NCBI RefSeq assembly: GCF_032271945.1 | Contig: NZ_CP130319.1 | Location: 5,472,501 to 5,532,500, forward strand | Origin: Paenibacillus sp. MBLB1832 | GTDB taxonomy: Bacteria > Bacillota > Bacilli > Paenibacillales > NBRC-103111 | DNA: 60,000 nt | Reading direction: 5' to 3' | Shown here: positions 7,320-18,617 of the stretch, one piece after another | Numbering within the stretch: the stretch's first letter is position 1 | Layout of the letters: the number at the start of each line of letters is the position of its first letter | Position numbers and translations under genes: made by a program | The notes under the pieces: model-generated | Database searches by the model: none | What the model was told of the DNA's origin: nothing | Seen by the model: the letters and a program-made list of their open reading frames with translations, nothing else

Positions 7320-8264
7320 TTATTCCTCAGTACGTAGACCTAAACCCAGCTCTTCAAGTTTCTCTTGAACCTCTTCAAGGGATTTGCGACCTAAGTTCCG
7401 AACTTTCATCATGTCTTCTTCTGTTTTGGTAATCAGCTCTTGTACGGTGTTAATCCCTGCGCGTTTGAGACAGTTGTAAGAACGAACGGAAAGGTCGAGT
7501 TCTTCGATCGTCATCTCAAGAACTTTCTCTTTCTTATCTTCTTCTTTTTCAACCATGATCTCAGCGTCTTTTGCTTCATCCGTCAATCCAACGAATAGGA
7601 GCAAATGCTCAGTAAGGATCTTCGCGCCCAAGCTCACTGCTTCTTCTGGTCGAATACTTCCATCGGTCCACACTTCGAGGGTCAACTTATCATAGTTAGT
7701 CACTTGGCCGACGCGAGTATTCTCAATACTATAGTTTACCCGAGTAATAGGCGTGTAGATGGAGTCAATTGGAATAACACCAATCGGCTGCTCTTCATGC
7801 TTATTTTTGTCTGATTGGACGTAACCGCGCCCTCTGCCCGCATGAATCCTCATATGAAGACGTGCATCAGGAGACAAGGTAGCAATGTGTAAATCCGGGT
7901 TAAGAATCTCTACATCGCTATCACCGCGGATATCAGCCGCTGTAATATTACCTTCTCCTTCAGCATCAATTTCTAGCACTTTCTCTTCATCAGAGTGAAT
8001 TTTCAACGATAAACCTTTCAAGTTGAGGATAATTTCCGTTACATCCTCAAGCACGCCAGGAATCGTTGAAAATTCGTGCAAAACGCCATCGATTTGGACA
8101 GAGGTTACTGCTGCCCCCGGCAAAGAGGACAGTAGGATACGACGTAGTGAGTTTCCTAAGGTTGTACCATAGCCACGCTCCAAAGGCTCAATGATAAATC
8201 TACCATAAGCGCCATCTTCACTTAATGCTACGGTTTCTATTTTTGGCTTTTCGATCTCGATCAT
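7320..8264 (-). CDS. rpoA: DNA-directed RNA polymerase subunit alpha
   Basis: A 314-residue alpha subunit. The N-terminal domain (about 1-230) carries the dimerisation and beta-binding blocks, including [21 protein letters not shown] and [18 protein letters not shown]. An acidic/lysine linker ([10 protein letters not shown], about 240-250) leads to the C-terminal domain (about 252-310) with [18 protein letters not shown], the DNA UP-element and activator contact domain. It lies between rpsK and rplQ as in other Bacilli. A 125-base gap separates it from rpsK. Confidence 0.98.
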   Translation of the reverse strand: MIEIEKPKIETVALSEDGAYGRFIIEPLERGYGTTLGNSLRRILLSSLPGAAVTSVQIDGVLHEFSTIPGVLEDVTEIILNLKGLSLKIHSDEEKVLEIDAEGEGNITAADIRGDSDVEILNPDLHIATLSPDARLHMRIHAGRGRGYVQSDKNKHEEQPIGVIPIDSIYTPITRVNYSIENTRVGQVTNYDKLTLEVWTDGSIRPEEAVSLGAKILTEHLLLFVGLTDEAKDAEIMVEKEEDKKEKVLEMTIEELDLSVRSYNCLKRAGINTVQELITKTEEDMMKVRNLGRKSLEEVQEKLEELGLGLRTEE

Positions 8265-8389
8265 GAAATGTACCCTCCATTCATTACGTCGGTTCCCTCT
8301 GGATACTTCGTTGAAAATCTCATAGTATGCCTATCCTTCAAATCATTATTCACGATTTTGGAATAATTATACTACAAAGTGATCCTGAA

Positions 8390-8785
8390 TTATACGCGAC
8401 GACGTTTTGGAGGACGGCAGCCGTTGTGAGGAACAGGAGTCACGTCTTTAATCAGGTTTACTTCAAGACCTGCTGCTTGCAAAGAGCGAATTGCTGCTTC
8501 ACGGCCAGCGCCTGGACCTTTAACCATAACTTCAACAGTTTTCAAACCGTGCTCCATCGCTGCTTTAGCTGCTTTCTCAGCTGCCATTTGCGCTGCAAAA
8601 GGAGTACTTTTACGGGAACCTTTGAATCCAAGGTTTCCTGAACTTGCCCAAGAAATTGCGTTACCATGAGGATCTGTGATCGTCACGATCGTGTTGTTAA
8701 ATGTTGAACGGATGTGTGCTACACCGCTCTCAATATTTTTCCGGTCACGACGTTTCGTACGGACAACTTTTTTAGGTTTTGCCAT
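8390..8785 (-). CDS. rpsK: 30S ribosomal protein S11
   Basis: A 131-residue S11 with [19 protein letters not shown], the [12 protein letters not shown] block and the C-terminal end [19 protein letters not shown]11 forms part of the platform near the mRNA exit. It starts 18 bases after rpsM with a GGGGG-rich ribosome-binding site. Confidence 0.97.
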   Translation of the reverse strand: MAKPKKVVRTKRRDRKNIESGVAHIRSTFNNTIVTITDPHGNAISWASSGNLGFKGSRKSTPFAAQMAAEKAAKAAMEHGLKTVEVMVKGPGAGREAAIRSLQAAGLEVNLIKDVTPVPHNGCRPPKRRRV

Positions 8786-8803
8786 TAGCTCTAACCCCCT
8801 TTA

Positions 8804-9172
8804 TTATTTCTTCTTATTAGCTACTGTACGACGAGGACCTTTACGTGTACGAGCGTTAGTTTTAGTACGTTGACCACGAACAGGAAGACCACGGCGGTGA
8901 CGAAGACCACGGTAGGATCCAATTTCGATTAGACGTTTAATGTTTAAGGAAATTTCGCGGCGAAGGTCGCCTTCTACTTTAAGAGTCTTATCAATTACAT
9001 CACGGATTTTGCTCACTTCATCTTCTGTCAGGTCGCGAACGCGAGTACTGCCATCGATTCCTGTGGATTCTATGATTTTTTGAGCAGTTGTGTTACCAAT
9101 ACCGAAAATGTAAGTCAACGCGATTACAACTCGCTTATCACGAGGTAAGTCAACTCCAGCTAAACGTGCCAT
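8804..9172 (-). CDS. rpsM: 30S ribosomal protein S13
   Basis: A 122-residue S13 beginning [21 protein letters not shown], with the conserved [21 protein letters not shown] block and a very basic C-terminal tail ending KKK that contacts the A- and P-site tRNAs and the 23S bridge. It follows rpmJ in the usual order. Confidence 0.97.
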   Translation of the reverse strand: MARLAGVDLPRDKRVVIALTYIFGIGNTTAQKIIESTGIDGSTRVRDLTEDEVSKIRDVIDKTLKVEGDLRREISLNIKRLIEIGSYRGLRHRRGLPVRGQRTKTNARTRKGPRRTVANKKK

Positions 9173-9190
9173 CTACGGATGCACCTCCTT

Positions 9191-9319
<129 letters not shown>

Positions 9320-9326
9320 TCATCGT

Positions 9327-9363
9327 AAGCAACCATGTTGCGTTTTCGTGAGAAAACTTGCTT
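9327..9363 (-). other. Hairpin in the infA-rpmJ gap
   Basis: AAGCAA/TTGCTT outer arms and GTTTTC/GAAAAC inner arms fold around a four-base loop with an asymmetric bulge. The heptamer CGTAAGC is repeated on both sides (9324-9330, 9364-9370). There is no T-run, so it is not a simple terminator. Confidence 0.45.
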
Positions 9364-9409
9364 CGTAAGCATACGCCTTGAGAGAGTTAATTCCATCAAA
9401 GCCGAACAT

Positions 9410-9628
9410 TTATTTAAAACGGTAGGTTATACGGCCTCTCGTTAAATCATAAGGCGATAATTCTACGGTAACCTTGTCTCCAGGCAAAATGCGGATAAAA
9501 TGCATTCTGATTTTTCCTGAAACATGGGCTAGGATTTTATGACCATTTTCCAATTCAACTTTAAACATTGCATTCGGAAGAGGTTCAATCACTGTACCTT
9601 CTACTTCAATTACATCTTCTTTGGCCAC
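9410..9628 (-). CDS. infA: Translation initiation factor IF-1
   Basis: A 72-residue S1/OB-fold factor that binds the 30S A site during initiation; the sequence ([38 protein letters not shown]) is nearly identical to Bacillus IF-1. I take the GTG at 9628 as start: GGAG is 7 bases upstream and the length then equals the family's 72. The ATG at 9634 is almost touching that site and overlaps the stop of the preceding KOW gene. Confidence 0.95.
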   Translation of the reverse strand: MAKEDVIEVEGTVIEPLPNAMFKVELENGHKILAHVSGKIRMHFIRILPGDKVTVELSPYDLTRGRITYRFK

Positions 9629-9630
9629 AG

Positions 9631-9936
9631 TCATTCTCCTTTCTCTTGTGCTTCATCTTGCATTCGTTCAACGAATTTGGCGATTGCGAAACGCAATTTC
9701 CCATTAGTGACACGACCTGTTTCCCTAATGCTTGACGCCACTTCACTGCTAATCATTTCTTGTAACTGAAGATGATTCAGGTTCTTCTTCTTCGGTTGAT
9801 CGAATTTGCGGTGATCGCCGTCGGCAAGCCAGACAAAGCGATGATCCACAAGCCCAATCACGACCGCGTATTCCCCGGGATCTCTACCGCGAAGCACCTT
9901 TACGATTTGACCAACTTGCGGAATCTTACTCTCCAC
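9631..9936 (-). CDS. KOW-domain RNA-binding protein (YbzG-like)
   Basis: A small protein of about 101 residues with an N-terminal KOW-type segment ([26 protein letters not shown]), a basic middle ([16 protein letters not shown]) and a helical C terminus. This resembles the L14e/KOW protein that B. subtilis and relatives carry between map and infA. Its role is not known to me; binding rRNA or mRNA is inferred from the KOW motif. The start is uncertain: GTG at 9936 has an AGGTG site 6 bases upstream, while GTG at 9945 gives three more residues. The stop overlaps the infA start region. Confidence 0.75.
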   Translation of the reverse strand: MESKIPQVGQIVKVLRGRDPGEYAVVIGLVDHRFVWLADGDHRKFDQPKKKNLNHLQLQEMISSEVASSIRETGRVTNGKLRFAIAKFVERMQDEAQEKGE

Positions 9937-9945
9937 TCCATTCAC

Positions 9946-10698
9946 CTACGATCTAGGCAAAGTTAATATTTCATAACCTGTTGCCGTAATAGCAACCGTG
10001 TGTTCGAAATGAGCGCATAAAGTACGATCTGAAGTAACTACGGTCCAATCGTCTTCTAGTGTTTGGACATATCTTTCACCAACAACCACCATTGGTTCAA
10101 TGGCTAAGACCATGCCTGGTTTGAGTCGAGGACCTTTATCGGGTATCCCATAGTTCGGAATTTGTGGTTCTTCGTGAAGATCCGTTCCAATACCATGACC
10201 GACATACTCTATAACCACGGAGAAGCCTGCGTCTTCAATACAAGTTTGGATTGCATGCGACAGCGTGTAGAGTCTAGCATCCGGTTTAGCTTCTGCAATG
10301 CCTCGATAGAGCGATTGTTCTGTAACAGTCAGCAAACGCTGAGCTGTTTCAGAAATTTCACCGACAGGATATGTCCAAGCAGAATCTCCATGATAACCTT
10401 TATATTGAGCGCCGATATCAATCGAAATGATATCACCCTCAACCAGCTTTCTTGGACCAGGAATACCATGAACTAATTCTTCGTTGACTGAAGCACAAAT
10501 GCTTCCAGGAAAACCATTGTAACCTTTGAATGATGGAATTGCTCCCTGACTGCGAATGAATTCCTCTGCGATCTGATCAAGTTCTTTCGTTGTAATGTTC
10601 GGACGAATCGCCCTTGCCAATAAGCGGTGCGTCTCGGCTACGATACGCCCAGCTTCTCGCATTAGGTCTAGTTCAACCTCGGACTTACAAATGATCAT
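9946..10698 (-). CDS. map: Methionine aminopeptidase, type I
   Basis: A 250-residue metallopeptidase that removes the initiator methionine from new proteins. Metal ligands appear in order: the two aspartates in [17 protein letters not shown], the histidine in [14 protein letters not shown], and the glutamates in LAIEPM and FEHTVAIT. There is no N-terminal zinc-finger extension, so it is type Ia. The ATG overlaps the adk stop (TAATG), suggesting translational coupling, the usual adk-map-infA arrangement. Confidence 0.96.
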   Translation of the reverse strand: MIICKSEVELDLMREAGRIVAETHRLLARAIRPNITTKELDQIAEEFIRSQGAIPSFKGYNGFPGSICASVNEELVHGIPGPRKLVEGDIISIDIGAQYKGYHGDSAWTYPVGEISETAQRLLTVTEQSLYRGIAEAKPDARLYTLSHAIQTCIEDAGFSVVIEYVGHGIGTDLHEEPQIPNYGIPDKGPRLKPGMVLAIEPMVVVGERYVQTLEDDWTVVTSDRTLCAHFEHTVAITATGYEILTLPRS

Positions 10699-11348
10699 TA
10701 CGCTAGACCTCGTAGCAGTGAGCCAATTTGTTCGGTTACCGCATGAATGTCTTGTTCCCCGTTAACCTCACGCAATAATTCCCTCTTTTGGTAGTAATCC
10801 AGCAGCGGAGCTGTCTTGTTGATATACTCATCCAAGCGTGTTCCGACTTTCTCTTCCGTATCATCAGATCGTTGGTACAACTCACCGGAACATTTATCGC
10901 ATACGCCTTCTTGTTGAGGTGGGTTGAAGATGACATGATACGTAGAGCCACAGGATTTACAAATTCTTCGGCCAGTTAGTCTTGCTAACAGGAAGCTGCG
11001 ATCAACAGCTAGATTGATAACAACTTCAATCTTCTTACCAAGTGAATTCACAATATCAGACAATGCATCGGCTTGAGCTACCGTTCTTGGAAACCCATCT
11101 AGCAAAAATCCTTTATCGCAATCCGGCTGGGCAAGACGCTCTCTCACAATACCGTTCGTAATTTCGTCAGGAACAAGAAGTCCTTTATCTACATATCCTT
11201 TTGCTTCAAGACCAAGCGGAGTACCTTGGCTCATTGCTAAGCGAAAAGCATCTCCCGTAGAGATATGAGGTATTTGAAATTCGGAAACGATCTTCTCTGC
11301 TTGCGTACCTTTGCCTGCACCAGGAGGCCCCATAAATATTACGTTCAC
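10698..11348 (-). CDS. adk: Adenylate kinase
   Basis: A 216-residue kinase that interconverts AMP, ADP and ATP. The P-loop [10 protein letters not shown] is at residues 7-16, HISTGDAFR follows, and FLLDGFPRT lies near residue 85. The LID domain carries a four-cysteine zinc site (CKSCGSTYH...CDKCSG), typical of Gram-positive enzymes. I chose GTG at 11348 because GGGGAGG lies 8 bases upstream and the product then starts in register with the family; a longer open frame to 11414 lacks support. Confidence 0.96.
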   Translation of the reverse strand: MNVIFMGPPGAGKGTQAEKIVSEFQIPHISTGDAFRLAMSQGTPLGLEAKGYVDKGLLVPDEITNGIVRERLAQPDCDKGFLLDGFPRTVAQADALSDIVNSLGKKIEVVINLAVDRSFLLARLTGRRICKSCGSTYHVIFNPPQQEGVCDKCSGELYQRSDDTEEKVGTRLDEYINKTAPLLDYYQKRELLREVNGEQDIHAVTEQIGSLLRGLA

Positions 11349-11434
11349 AATTAAAACCTCCCCAACGCACTCGGCATTACGAACAGCACAATAGGTGCCG
11401 ATGTAGCAGAACATGCCGCACCAGAACCTATTCG

Positions 11435-12739
11435 CTATTTATTGATAAATCCTTTGTAATGACGCTTAATCAATTGGCTCTCGATTTGCTTCATAGTCTC
11501 AAGACCAACGCCTACTACGATAAGTAAAGATGTACCACCTATCTTAACCGAACTAGGCAACCCGGCAAGTCCTCCGAATAGCATCGGAAGAATAGAGATT
11601 GCTGAGAGAAACAAAGCTCCAGAAAGAGTAATACGTGTCATTACGCGAGTCAGATAAGTCGATGTGGTTTTACCCGGTCTGATACCAGGTATGTATCCAC
11701 CATTTTTCTTCATCTGGTCGGCCATTTGTACTGGATTAATTTGCACGAAGGTATAAAAGTAAGTGAACCCGATAATCAGCAATACATAAAGTACAATCGC
11801 TAATGGTGCAGTTTGGTTAATACTCAAGTTATTAATAATCCATTCTGCCACTACATTTCCTCTCCAGTAACTTGCAATGGTTGGAGGAAACATCAAAAGT
11901 GATAATGCAAAGATTACGGGGATAACACCAGCAGCATTCACTTTAAGTGGAATGTGCGTTGTTTGACCACCATACATTTTACGACCAACTACACGCTTAG
12001 CATATTGTACAGGTATCTTACGAACACCTTGTTGTACAAATATAACCCCAGCAATAATCAATACAACGACCACAGCAATGATAATAAACTTCACAATAGT
12101 AAGGAACAACGCTGCGTCCGAAGCTACAAGTGATTTATACATTTGCTGAATGCTTGTTGGAATCGCCGCAACGATCCCAGCAAAGATGATAATGGAAATA
12201 CCATTTCCAATCCCATACTCCGTGATTTGCTCACCAAGCCACATCAAGAAAGCTGTGCCCGCGGTCAACACGATAGCTATTAAAGCAAAGGTTGTAAAGC
12301 CAGCATCAATAACCAAACCGCTGTAAAGGCGGTTAAAGCCGATTGATAATCCAAAAGCCTGAATCAAACCAAGCACAATCGTACCGTATCGAGTCACTTG
12401 CGTCATTTTCTTTCTTCCAACATCCCCTTCTTTCGCCCATTGCGCAAAGCGCGGGATGACATCCATGGACAAAAGTTGAACGATGATGGAAGCCGTGATG
12501 TAAGGCATAATTCCCATCGCGAAGATGGAAAATTGGAATAGCGCACCACCAGAAAACGTGTTAAGCAAACCAAAGACATCACTTTGATTCGCTTGATCTT
12601 GAAGTTTCAGAACATCCGTATTAATGTTCGGCACCGGAATAAAAGCACCCAAACGGTAGACGATTAGCAAGATTAACGTAAAGAGAATCCTTCTGCGTAA
12701 ATCTTCTACTTTGAAGATGTTGGCAATGGTACTGAACAT
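11435..12739 (-). CDS. secY: Preprotein translocase subunit SecY
   Basis: A 434-residue channel subunit of the Sec translocon with ten predicted membrane segments. Family blocks include [15 protein letters not shown] near the N terminus, the plug region [26 protein letters not shown] in the cytosolic C4 loop region and the final IKRHYKGF. It starts on the rplO stop codon (TAATG overlap) and is followed by adk. It works with SecE, also encoded in this window. Confidence 0.97.
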   Translation of the reverse strand: MFSTIANIFKVEDLRRRILFTLILLIVYRLGAFIPVPNINTDVLKLQDQANQSDVFGLLNTFSGGALFQFSIFAMGIMPYITASIIVQLLSMDVIPRFAQWAKEGDVGRKKMTQVTRYGTIVLGLIQAFGLSIGFNRLYSGLVIDAGFTTFALIAIVLTAGTAFLMWLGEQITEYGIGNGISIIIFAGIVAAIPTSIQQMYKSLVASDAALFLTIVKFIIIAVVVVLIIAGVIFVQQGVRKIPVQYAKRVVGRKMYGGQTTHIPLKVNAAGVIPVIFALSLLMFPPTIASYWRGNVVAEWIINNLSINQTAPLAIVLYVLLIIGFTYFYTFVQINPVQMADQMKKNGGYIPGIRPGKTTSTYLTRVMTRITLSGALFLSAISILPMLFGGLAGLPSSVKIGGTSLLIVVGVGLETMKQIESQLIKRHYKGFINK

Positions 12740-13179
12740 TAAATCACCTCGGTTTGACCGCCGGCAGCTTGGATTTTCTCAATCGCTGATTGAGAGAACT
12801 TATTCGCTTTAACGGTTAATTTTACTGTGATTTCACCGTTTCCTAAAATTTTGATGCCATCTTTAGGAGCTTTAACAATACCAGACTCCATCAATACTTC
12901 TGGAGTCACTTCAGTACCAGCTGCGAAGTTGTTCAAATCTTCAAGGTTTACGATCGCGTATTCCGTACGGAAACGGTTCGTGAAACCACGTTTAGGTAAA
13001 CGACGGTACAAAGGATTTTGTCCACCCTCGAAACCAGGACGAACTCCTCCACCGGAACGTGCGTTTTGACCTTTATGTCCGCGAGTTGATGTTTTACCCA
13101 TACCGCTACTTGTACCGCGGCCAACACGTTTACGAGTCTGACGAGAACCAGTAGCAGAACTTAGCTCATGTAACTTCAT
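12739..13179 (-). CDS. rplO: 50S ribosomal protein L15
   Basis: A 146-residue L15 with the N-terminal [22 protein letters not shown] extension rich in G, R and K, which threads into 23S rRNA, and the [18 protein letters not shown] block. The stop overlaps the secY start, so the two are likely coupled. Confidence 0.97.
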   Translation of the reverse strand: MKLHELSSATGSRQTRKRVGRGTSSGMGKTSTRGHKGQNARSGGGVRPGFEGGQNPLYRRLPKRGFTNRFRTEYAIVNLEDLNNFAAGTEVTPEVLMESGIVKAPKDGIKILGNGEITVKLTVKANKFSQSAIEKIQAAGGQTEVI

Positions 13180-13215
13180 CGTTGCACACCTCCTCTAGAT
13201 CTTAATTTCGTAATT

Positions 13216-13404
13216 CTATGCTTCGATTTCTTTAACTTCTACCAAATGGCTCACTTGATTAACCATTCCTCTGATCGCTGCATTGTCTTGGTGAACAACA
13301 GTTTGGTGCAACTTGCGAAGACCAAGTGTTTTCACTGTAATGCGTTGCGTTTCAGGACGGCCAATCAGGCTGCGCTTTAGGGTAACTTGTAATTGTTTAG
13401 CCAT
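13216..13404 (-). CDS. rpmD: 50S ribosomal protein L30
   Basis: A 62-residue L30 ([40 protein letters not shown]). It is the short bacterial form. It sits between rpsE and rplO, the standard order of the spc operon. Confidence 0.96.
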   Translation of the reverse strand: MAKQLQVTLKRSLIGRPETQRITVKTLGLRKLHQTVVHQDNAAIRGMVNQVSHLVEVKEIEA

Positions 13405-13415
13405 GTTTACCCCTC

Positions 13416-13913
13416 CTAACCTAATAGCTCTTGAACAGTTTTACCACGAAGCTTTGCAACTTCTTCCGCTTTTTTCAAGCGGCTTAAGCCTTCAAGCGTT
13501 GCGTTAACCATGTTCATGGAGTTCGATGAACCCAGGGATTTTGTCAAGATATCGCCTACACCAGCAAGTTCAAGTACTGCACGAACTGGTCCGCCAGCGA
13601 TAACTCCTGTACCTTGGGAAGCTGGTTTCAATAGAACGCGTCCTGCGCCAAATTTACCAGTAACAAGGTGAGGAATCGAAGTGCCTACGAGTGGAACATG
13701 AATCAAGTTCTTTTTCGCATCTTCAATACCTTTACGGATTGCATCTGGAACTTCGGATGCTTTACCGATTCCTGCACCAACCCAGCCATTGCCATCGCCA
13801 ACGACGACAAGTGCGCTGAAGCTGAAACGACGTCCGCCTTTTACTACTTTAGCTACGCGATTAATATTTACGACTTTTTCTGTTAGCTCTAAAGTATTAG
13901 GATCTACACGCAA
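13416..13913 (-). CDS. rpsE: 30S ribosomal protein S5
   Basis: A 165-residue S5 with an N-terminal double-stranded RNA-binding-like domain ([27 protein letters not shown]) and the C-terminal domain with [23 protein letters not shown]5 helps mRNA unwinding and decoding fidelity. The region around the spectinomycin-loop residues (VKGGRRFSF) looks wild type. Confidence 0.97.
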   Translation of the reverse strand: MRVDPNTLELTEKVVNINRVAKVVKGGRRFSFSALVVVGDGNGWVGAGIGKASEVPDAIRKGIEDAKKNLIHVPLVGTSIPHLVTGKFGAGRVLLKPASQGTGVIAGGPVRAVLELAGVGDILTKSLGSSNSMNMVNATLEGLSRLKKAEEVAKLRGKTVQELLG

Positions 13914-13940
13914 GTCTTTTACCTCCTTATTAATTTATTT

Positions 13941-14309
13941 CTAGAATTCAAGACCAGCTTCACGAGCTGCGTCAGCTAATGCTTGCACACGACCATGATA
14001 CAGGTATCCACCGCGGTCAAAAACCACTTTGTCTACACCTTTTTCTTTCGCACGTGCCGCGATTAATGCGCCAACTTTACGAGCAGCTTCAACGTTACCA
14101 CCGTTACCGATTTCGCTTTTCAACTCTTTATCTTGAGTCGATGCCGATACTAGTGTTACACCAGTTGTATCATCGATCAGTTGAGCGTACATATGCTTGG
14201 ATGAACGGAAAATGTTCAAACGTGGGCGAAGAGTTGTACCTTCAATTTTCTTACGAACACGAAGGTGTCTTTTCAGACGAGCTTTATTTTTATCGCTTTT
14301 AGTAATCAT
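13941..14309 (-). CDS. rplR: 50S ribosomal protein L18
   Basis: A 122-residue L18, a 5S rRNA-binding protein, with the basic N terminus ([14 protein letters not shown]), [20 protein letters not shown], and the C-terminal [27 protein letters not shown] 101-base gap to rplF precedes it; that gap holds short hairpins but no gene. Confidence 0.97.
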   Translation of the reverse strand: MITKSDKNKARLKRHLRVRKKIEGTTLRPRLNIFRSSKHMYAQLIDDTTGVTLVSASTQDKELKSEIGNGGNVEAARKVGALIAARAKEKGVDKVVFDRGGYLYHGRVQALADAAREAGLEF

Positions 14310-14410
14310 CTATACTTACACTCCTTTCATCATCTTATGATGCGAGGCTTATGCTTACGTAGCAAGTTCTCCCTTGAGAACTCTTAGCTATTACCCGCGA
14401 TCTTTCGATC

Positions 14411-14953
14411 TTATTTCTTCTTACCAGCTTTACCTTCTTTACGAAGAATGCGCTCGCCTTCATACTTGATACCTTTACCTTTATACGGCTCAGGTTCACG
14501 TACGGAACGAACTTTCGCTGCCATTGCGCCAACTAGCTCTTTATCAATACCTTTAACGATGATTTTCGTGTTCGTTGGAACATCGAACTCAATACCGTTC
14601 TCAGGATTGATTTCAACTGGATGGGAGTACCCAACGTTGAGAACCAATTTGTCACCGCTCTTGTTAGCACGGTAACCTACGCCTACTAGATCCAAAGATT
14701 TCGTGAAACCTTCCGTTACACCACTTACCATGTTGGCAACAACACTACGTGTTGTACCATGCAGGGACCGGTGGAGCTTGTTATCGGAAGGACGCTCAAC
14801 GGAAATCTCGTTTTCTAGAACACTAATTTTCATATCTTTATGAAATTCACGGGAAAGCGTACCTTTAGGACCTTTAACCGTAAGTTGAGTATTGTCTAGT
14901 GTTACATTTACACCACCTGGAATGGTGATTGGCTTACGACCAATACGAGACAT
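14411..14953 (-). CDS. rplF: 50S ribosomal protein L6
   Basis: A 180-residue L6 with two repeated alpha/beta domains; MSRIGRKPI at the start and [24 protein letters not shown] at the end are diagnostic. The ATG at 14953 follows GGAGGTG; an in-frame upstream codon at 14971 would place that site inside the gene. L6 lies at the base of the L7/L12 stalk. Confidence 0.97.
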   Translation of the reverse strand: MSRIGRKPITIPGGVNVTLDNTQLTVKGPKGTLSREFHKDMKISVLENEISVERPSDNKLHRSLHGTTRSVVANMVSGVTEGFTKSLDLVGVGYRANKSGDKLVLNVGYSHPVEINPENGIEFDVPTNTKIIVKGIDKELVGAMAAKVRSVREPEPYKGKGIKYEGERILRKEGKAGKKK

Positions 14954-14982
14954 GTTTGCACCTCCATTCAATTACAATTGTA

Positions 14983-15381
14983 TTACCAAACGTAGCAGAT
15001 AACTTCTCCGCCAGCTTTGGATTGACGAGCATCTTTATCCGTCATTACTCCTTGAGATGTGGAGATGATGGCAATCCCTAATCCGCCCAATACACGAGGG
15101 ATTTCTTGTGATTTAGTGTAAACGCGTAGACCTGGTTTAGAAATTCTTTTCAAACCAGAGATAACACGCTCATTGTTTGATCCGTATTTCAGGAACAAAC
15201 GAATGATACCTTGTTTGCTATCTTGAACGTACTCAGCATCACGGATAAATCCTTCTTTTTTAAGGATTTCAGCGATTTCCCTCTTCACTTTAGATGCAGG
15301 GATTTCAACTGTTTCATGACGTACGATGTTCGCATTACGAATGCGTGTTAGCATATCTGCAATTGGATCTGACATGACCAT
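14983..15381 (-). CDS. rpsH: 30S ribosomal protein S8
   Basis: A 132-residue S8 starting [18 protein letters not shown] and ending [26 protein letters not shown]. It is a primary 16S rRNA-binding protein; in Escherichia coli it represses this operon. Length and order are normal. Confidence 0.97.
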   Translation of the reverse strand: MVMSDPIADMLTRIRNANIVRHETVEIPASKVKREIAEILKKEGFIRDAEYVQDSKQGIIRLFLKYGSNNERVISGLKRISKPGLRVYTKSQEIPRVLGGLGIAIISTSQGVMTDKDARQSKAGGEVICYVW

Positions 15382-15414
15382 TTTGTGTAAACCTCCTTCC
15401 CGAAAATAGGGTGA

Positions 15415-15600
15415 TTACCAGCTTGCTTTTTTCACGCCTGGAATCTGACCTTTGTGTGCTAATTCGCGGAAACAAATCCGACAAATTTTGAACTTGCGAA
15501 GCACTGAATGCGGACGTCCGCAGCGCTCACAACGTGTGTATGCTTGCACTTTAAACTTCGGGGTACGTTGCTGTTTGACTTTCATCGAAGTTTTTGCCAC
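15415..15600 (-). CDS. rpsZ: 30S ribosomal protein S14, zinc-binding type Z
   Basis: A 61-residue short S14 with zinc ligands Cys24, Cys27, Cys40 and Cys43 ([17 protein letters not shown]). This is the C+ paralogue used under zinc-replete conditions; the zinc-independent form, if present, is elsewhere. It sits between rplE and rpsH. Confidence 0.97.
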   Translation of the reverse strand: MAKTSMKVKQQRTPKFKVQAYTRCERCGRPHSVLRKFKICRICFRELAHKGQIPGVKKASW

Positions 15601-15636
15601 TTAATATAACACCTCCTGATAGGTACGACTGGTAAC

Positions 15637-16179
15637 CTATTTTACGAAAGGCGCTCCGAGTTGTGTTAAAAGCTCGCGAGCTTCCTCGTCGGACTTAGCC
15701 GTTGTAACGATAACAATATCCATACCACGAACTTTATCGATTTTATCGTACTCAATTTCTGGGAAAATGAGTTGTTCTTTCAAACCAAGCGTGTAGTTAC
15801 CACGTCCATCAAATGCTTTGTTGGAAATACCGCGGAAGTCACGTACACGTGGAAGTGATACGTTGAAAAGCTTATCCAAGAAGTGGTACATACGCTCGCC
15901 GCGAAGAGTTACTTTCGCACCGATTGGCATGTTTTCACGAAGTTTGAAACCCGCGATCGCTTTTTTGGATTTTGTAACTACTGGCTTTTGACCAGAGATC
16001 TTCTGAAGATCTTCTACTGCAGTGTCAAGTACTTTGGAGTTCGATACTGCTTCACCAACACCCATGTTGATTACAACTTTCTCGATTTTTGGCACTTGCA
16101 TAACTGTTGTATAGTTGAACTTTTGAATTAACGCAGGCGTAATTTCATTCAAGTAACGATCTTTCAATCTTACTGCCAT
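15637..16179 (-). CDS. rplE: 50S ribosomal protein L5
   Basis: A 180-residue L5 that binds 5S rRNA and contacts the P-site tRNA. Conserved blocks are [54 protein letters not shown] and the final [20 protein letters not shown]. It has a normal place and length. Confidence 0.97.
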   Translation of the reverse strand: MAVRLKDRYLNEITPALIQKFNYTTVMQVPKIEKVVINMGVGEAVSNSKVLDTAVEDLQKISGQKPVVTKSKKAIAGFKLRENMPIGAKVTLRGERMYHFLDKLFNVSLPRVRDFRGISNKAFDGRGNYTLGLKEQLIFPEIEYDKIDKVRGMDIVIVTTAKSDEEARELLTQLGAPFVK

Positions 16180-16212
16180 GATTCAATTTCCTCCTTTCCA
16201 TACATGTGTGTA

Positions 16213-16566
16213 TTAGTCGATAACTTCGCCGGATTTTTTCGCGATGCGAACTTTCGTTCCGTTATCCAATACTTTGTATCCTACGCGAGTAGGTTTGCCG
16301 CTCTTAGGATCAATCAGCATCACGTTAGAAACGTGGATAGCAGCTTCTTGATTCAAGATACCGCCTTGTGGGTTTTGTTGGGATGGTTTCGCATGTTTCT
16401 TAACCATGTTCACACCTTCAACTAACACACGATTTTGACGAGGGTAAGCTGCGATAACGCGGCCCTTTTTACCTTTGTCTTTACCCGTGATAACGAAAAC
16501 TGTATCGTCTTTTTTCACGTGCAATTTATTGTTATGAGATTCTAGTCTCTTTTTAAGTCTTGGCAT
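16213..16566 (-). CDS. rplX: 50S ribosomal protein L24
   Basis: A 117-residue L24 with the KOW motif ([20 protein letters not shown]) and [18 protein letters not shown]. The N terminus ([14 protein letters not shown]) is about 14 residues longer than the B. subtilis protein, which starts at the HVKK equivalent. A GGAGGTG site before the ATG at 16566 supports the longer form. L24 is an assembly initiator near the exit tunnel. Confidence 0.95.
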   Translation of the reverse strand: MPRLKKRLESHNNKLHVKKDDTVFVITGKDKGKKGRVIAAYPRQNRVLVEGVNMVKKHAKPSQQNPQGGILNQEAAIHVSNVMLIDPKSGKPTRVGYKVLDNGTKVRIAKKSGEVID

Positions 16567-16621
16567 TAGCTTCTACACCTCCTGGGGTTCTCCGCTTTGG
16601 AAAACAACATCGTAACACGTC

Positions 16622-16990
16622 TTAGATAACTTCTGGAGCCAAGGATACGATCTTCATGAAGTCTCTATCGCGAAGTTCGCGAGCAACTGGTCCGAAGATA
16701 CGAGTACCACGTGGGCTCTTATCTTCTTTCACGATAACAGCTGCATTCTCATCAAATGAGATATATGAACCGTCTTTACGGCGAGCACCGCTCTTCGTAC
16801 GAACGATAACTGCTTTAACAACGTCACCTTTTTTGACAACGCCACCTGGTGTTGCTTCTTTTACTGAACATACGATCAAATCACCAATGTGACCAACGCG
16901 ACGACCAGTACCACCCAAAACACGGATACACATCAATTGTTTCGCACCTGAGTTGTCAGCGACAGCCAAACGAGTAAATGGTTGAATCAT
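16622..16990 (-). CDS. rplN: 50S ribosomal protein L14
   Basis: A 122-residue L14 ([53 protein letters not shown]). It contacts 16S helix 14 in an intersubunit bridge. The sequence is highly conserved with no anomaly. Confidence 0.98.
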   Translation of the reverse strand: MIQPFTRLAVADNSGAKQLMCIRVLGGTGRRVGHIGDLIVCSVKEATPGGVVKKGDVVKAVIVRTKSGARRKDGSYISFDENAAVIVKEDKSPRGTRIFGPVARELRDRDFMKIVSLAPEVI

Positions 16991-17025
16991 CGTATTCCCT
17001 CCTTTCGGGGTTCATGTCTAAATTA

Positions 17026-17289
17026 TTAGATAACAACTGCCACTTCAAGAATTTCAACCAGTCTAAAGCTTTTATCTTTGGACAACGGTCGAGTTTCACT
17101 GATTTTCACAGTGTCACCAATCTTAGCTTGGTTGTTTTCGTCATGCGCTTTGAACTTTTTCGTATATTTGATTCTCTTGTGATAGAGTTCATGTTTTTTG
17201 TAAGTTTCTACAGCAACAACAATGGTTTTATCCATTTTATCGCTGACAACTTTACCGATCAGAACTTTACGATCGTTACGTTCAGCCAT
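17026..17289 (-). CDS. rpsQ: 30S ribosomal protein S17
   Basis: An 87-residue S17 with an OB fold: [39 protein letters not shown], and [24 protein letters not shown]. It is a primary 16S rRNA-binding protein. Confidence 0.97.
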   Translation of the reverse strand: MAERNDRKVLIGKVVSDKMDKTIVVAVETYKKHELYHKRIKYTKKFKAHDENNQAKIGDTVKISETRPLSKDKSFRLVEILEVAVVI

Positions 17290-17316
17290 CTAAGGAACAC
17301 TCCCTTCTAGATTTGG

Positions 17317-17514
17317 TTACCCAATACCCAGTTCTCTTTCACGCAAAATAGTCTTGGCACGAGCGATCTCTTTACGCAAATCACGGATTTGAGTCGGGTT
17401 GTCCAATTGACCAGTAGCTAGTTGAAAACGGAGGTTAAAGAGTTCTTCTTTAAAACCATTAACTTTTTGCTCGATTTCAGCAGTGGTTAAGTTCCGGAAT
17501 TCACTACCCTTCAT
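17317..17514 (-). CDS. rpmC: 50S ribosomal protein L29
   Basis: A 65-residue two-helix protein ([40 protein letters not shown]) at the tunnel exit, where signal recognition particle and trigger factor dock. I start it at ATG 17514, which matches the family's MK(A/G)xExR start; an upstream GTG at 17523 adds three residues. Either way it overlaps the end of rplP, so the two are probably coupled. Confidence 0.95.
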   Translation of the reverse strand: MKGSEFRNLTTAEIEQKVNGFKEELFNLRFQLATGQLDNPTQIRDLRKEIARAKTILRERELGIG

Positions 17515-17938
17515 TTGCTTCACCGCCTACTTCTTCTCTTTTCACGAACTTCGTTTTGATTGGAAGCTTGTGAGCTGCAAGACGCATCGCTTCGCGAGCA
17601 ACCTCTTCGCTTACACCAGCAAGTTCAAACAAAATTTTGCCCGGTTTTACTACGGAAACCCATTTTTCCACGCTACCTTTACCACTACCCATACGGACTT
17701 CAAGCGGTTTTTGTGTAACTGGTTTAGCTGGGAAGATTTTAATCCAAACTTTACCGCCACGTTTGATGTAACGTGTCATGGCAATACGTGCTGCTTCGAT
17801 TTGACGGTTGGTTACCCATGCCGGCTCAGTCGCTTGCAGACCGAATTCGCCAAAAGCAACTTCCGTACCGCCTTTAGCGCGACCTTTCATGTTACCGCGG
17901 TGTTCTTTGCGGTGTTTTACACGTTTAGGTACTAACAT
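17504..17938 (-). CDS. rplP: 50S ribosomal protein L16
   Basis: A 144-residue L16 ([62 protein letters not shown]). It lies near the peptidyl-transferase centre and the A-site tRNA elbow. The C terminus carries a short acidic extension ([10 protein letters not shown]). Confidence 0.97.
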   Translation of the reverse strand: MLVPKRVKHRKEHRGNMKGRAKGGTEVAFGEFGLQATEPAWVTNRQIEAARIAMTRYIKRGGKVWIKIFPAKPVTQKPLEVRMGSGKGSVEKWVSVVKPGKILFELAGVSEEVAREAMRLAAHKLPIKTKFVKREEVGGEANEG

Positions 17939-17941
17939 GAT

Positions 17942-18604
17942 TTAATTTCCTCCTTCCGGCTGAGCCTTTTTCTTAGCTGTCGGAAGCACTTCTCCACGGT
18001 AGATCCATACTTTTACACCAATACGTCCATAAGTAGTAGCTGCTTCAGCTGTACCATAGTCGATATCTGCACGAAGTGTATGAAGTGGAACAGTTCCTTC
18101 GCTATATCCTTCCGTACGAGCAATCTCAGCACCGCCAAGACGTCCGCTAGTTGCAACTTTAATACCTTTTGCTCCGGATCTCATAGTTCTTTGCATAGCT
18201 TGTTTCATCGCACGACGGAAGGAAACACGACGCTCCAATTGAAGTGCAACAGATTCAGCTACTAGGATAGCATCAAGATCTGGGTGTTTAATTTCAGAAA
18301 TGTTAATGTGAACTTTTTTGTTCGACATAGCTGCGATATAGTTACGAATAACTTCAACTTCAGCTCCGCCTTTACCAATAACCATTCCTGGTTTAGCAGT
18401 ATGAATCGTTACGTTAACGCGATTAGCCGCGCGCTCGATATCGAAATGGGAAACTGCTGAATCTTTAAGTTTATTTTTTAAGTATTCGCGAATTTTAACG
18501 TCTTCAAGCAGCAGAGTTCCAAAATCTTTTTCTGCGAACCATTTGGACTCCCAATCACGAATGACACCAATTCTAAAACCTATCGGGTGTACTTTCTGAC
18601 CCAC
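17942..18604 (-). CDS. rpsC: 30S ribosomal protein S3
   Basis: A 220-residue S3. [20 protein letters not shown] starts it; a KH domain follows with the GxxG loop in [10 protein letters not shown] (about residue 80); the C-terminal domain has [21 protein letters not shown] and the basic end [10 protein letters not shown]. It forms part of the mRNA entry channel and helicase activity. Confidence 0.97.
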   Translation of the reverse strand: MGQKVHPIGFRIGVIRDWESKWFAEKDFGTLLLEDVKIREYLKNKLKDSAVSHFDIERAANRVNVTIHTAKPGMVIGKGGAEVEVIRNYIAAMSNKKVHINISEIKHPDLDAILVAESVALQLERRVSFRRAMKQAMQRTMRSGAKGIKVATSGRLGGAEIARTEGYSEGTVPLHTLRADIDYGTAEAATTYGRIGVKVWIYRGEVLPTAKKKAQPEGGN

Positions 18605-18617
18605 ACGTTACCCCTCC

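Noticed and set aside
10697..10701. Frameshift suspected at the adk-map overlap
   Set aside because: Both proteins are full length; the overlap is the normal TAATG coupling.
17483..17935. 150-codon plus-strand frame opposite rplP
   Set aside because: Antisense shadow of a conserved ribosomal protein gene, with Phe/Thr/Cys-rich composition typical of antisense reading.
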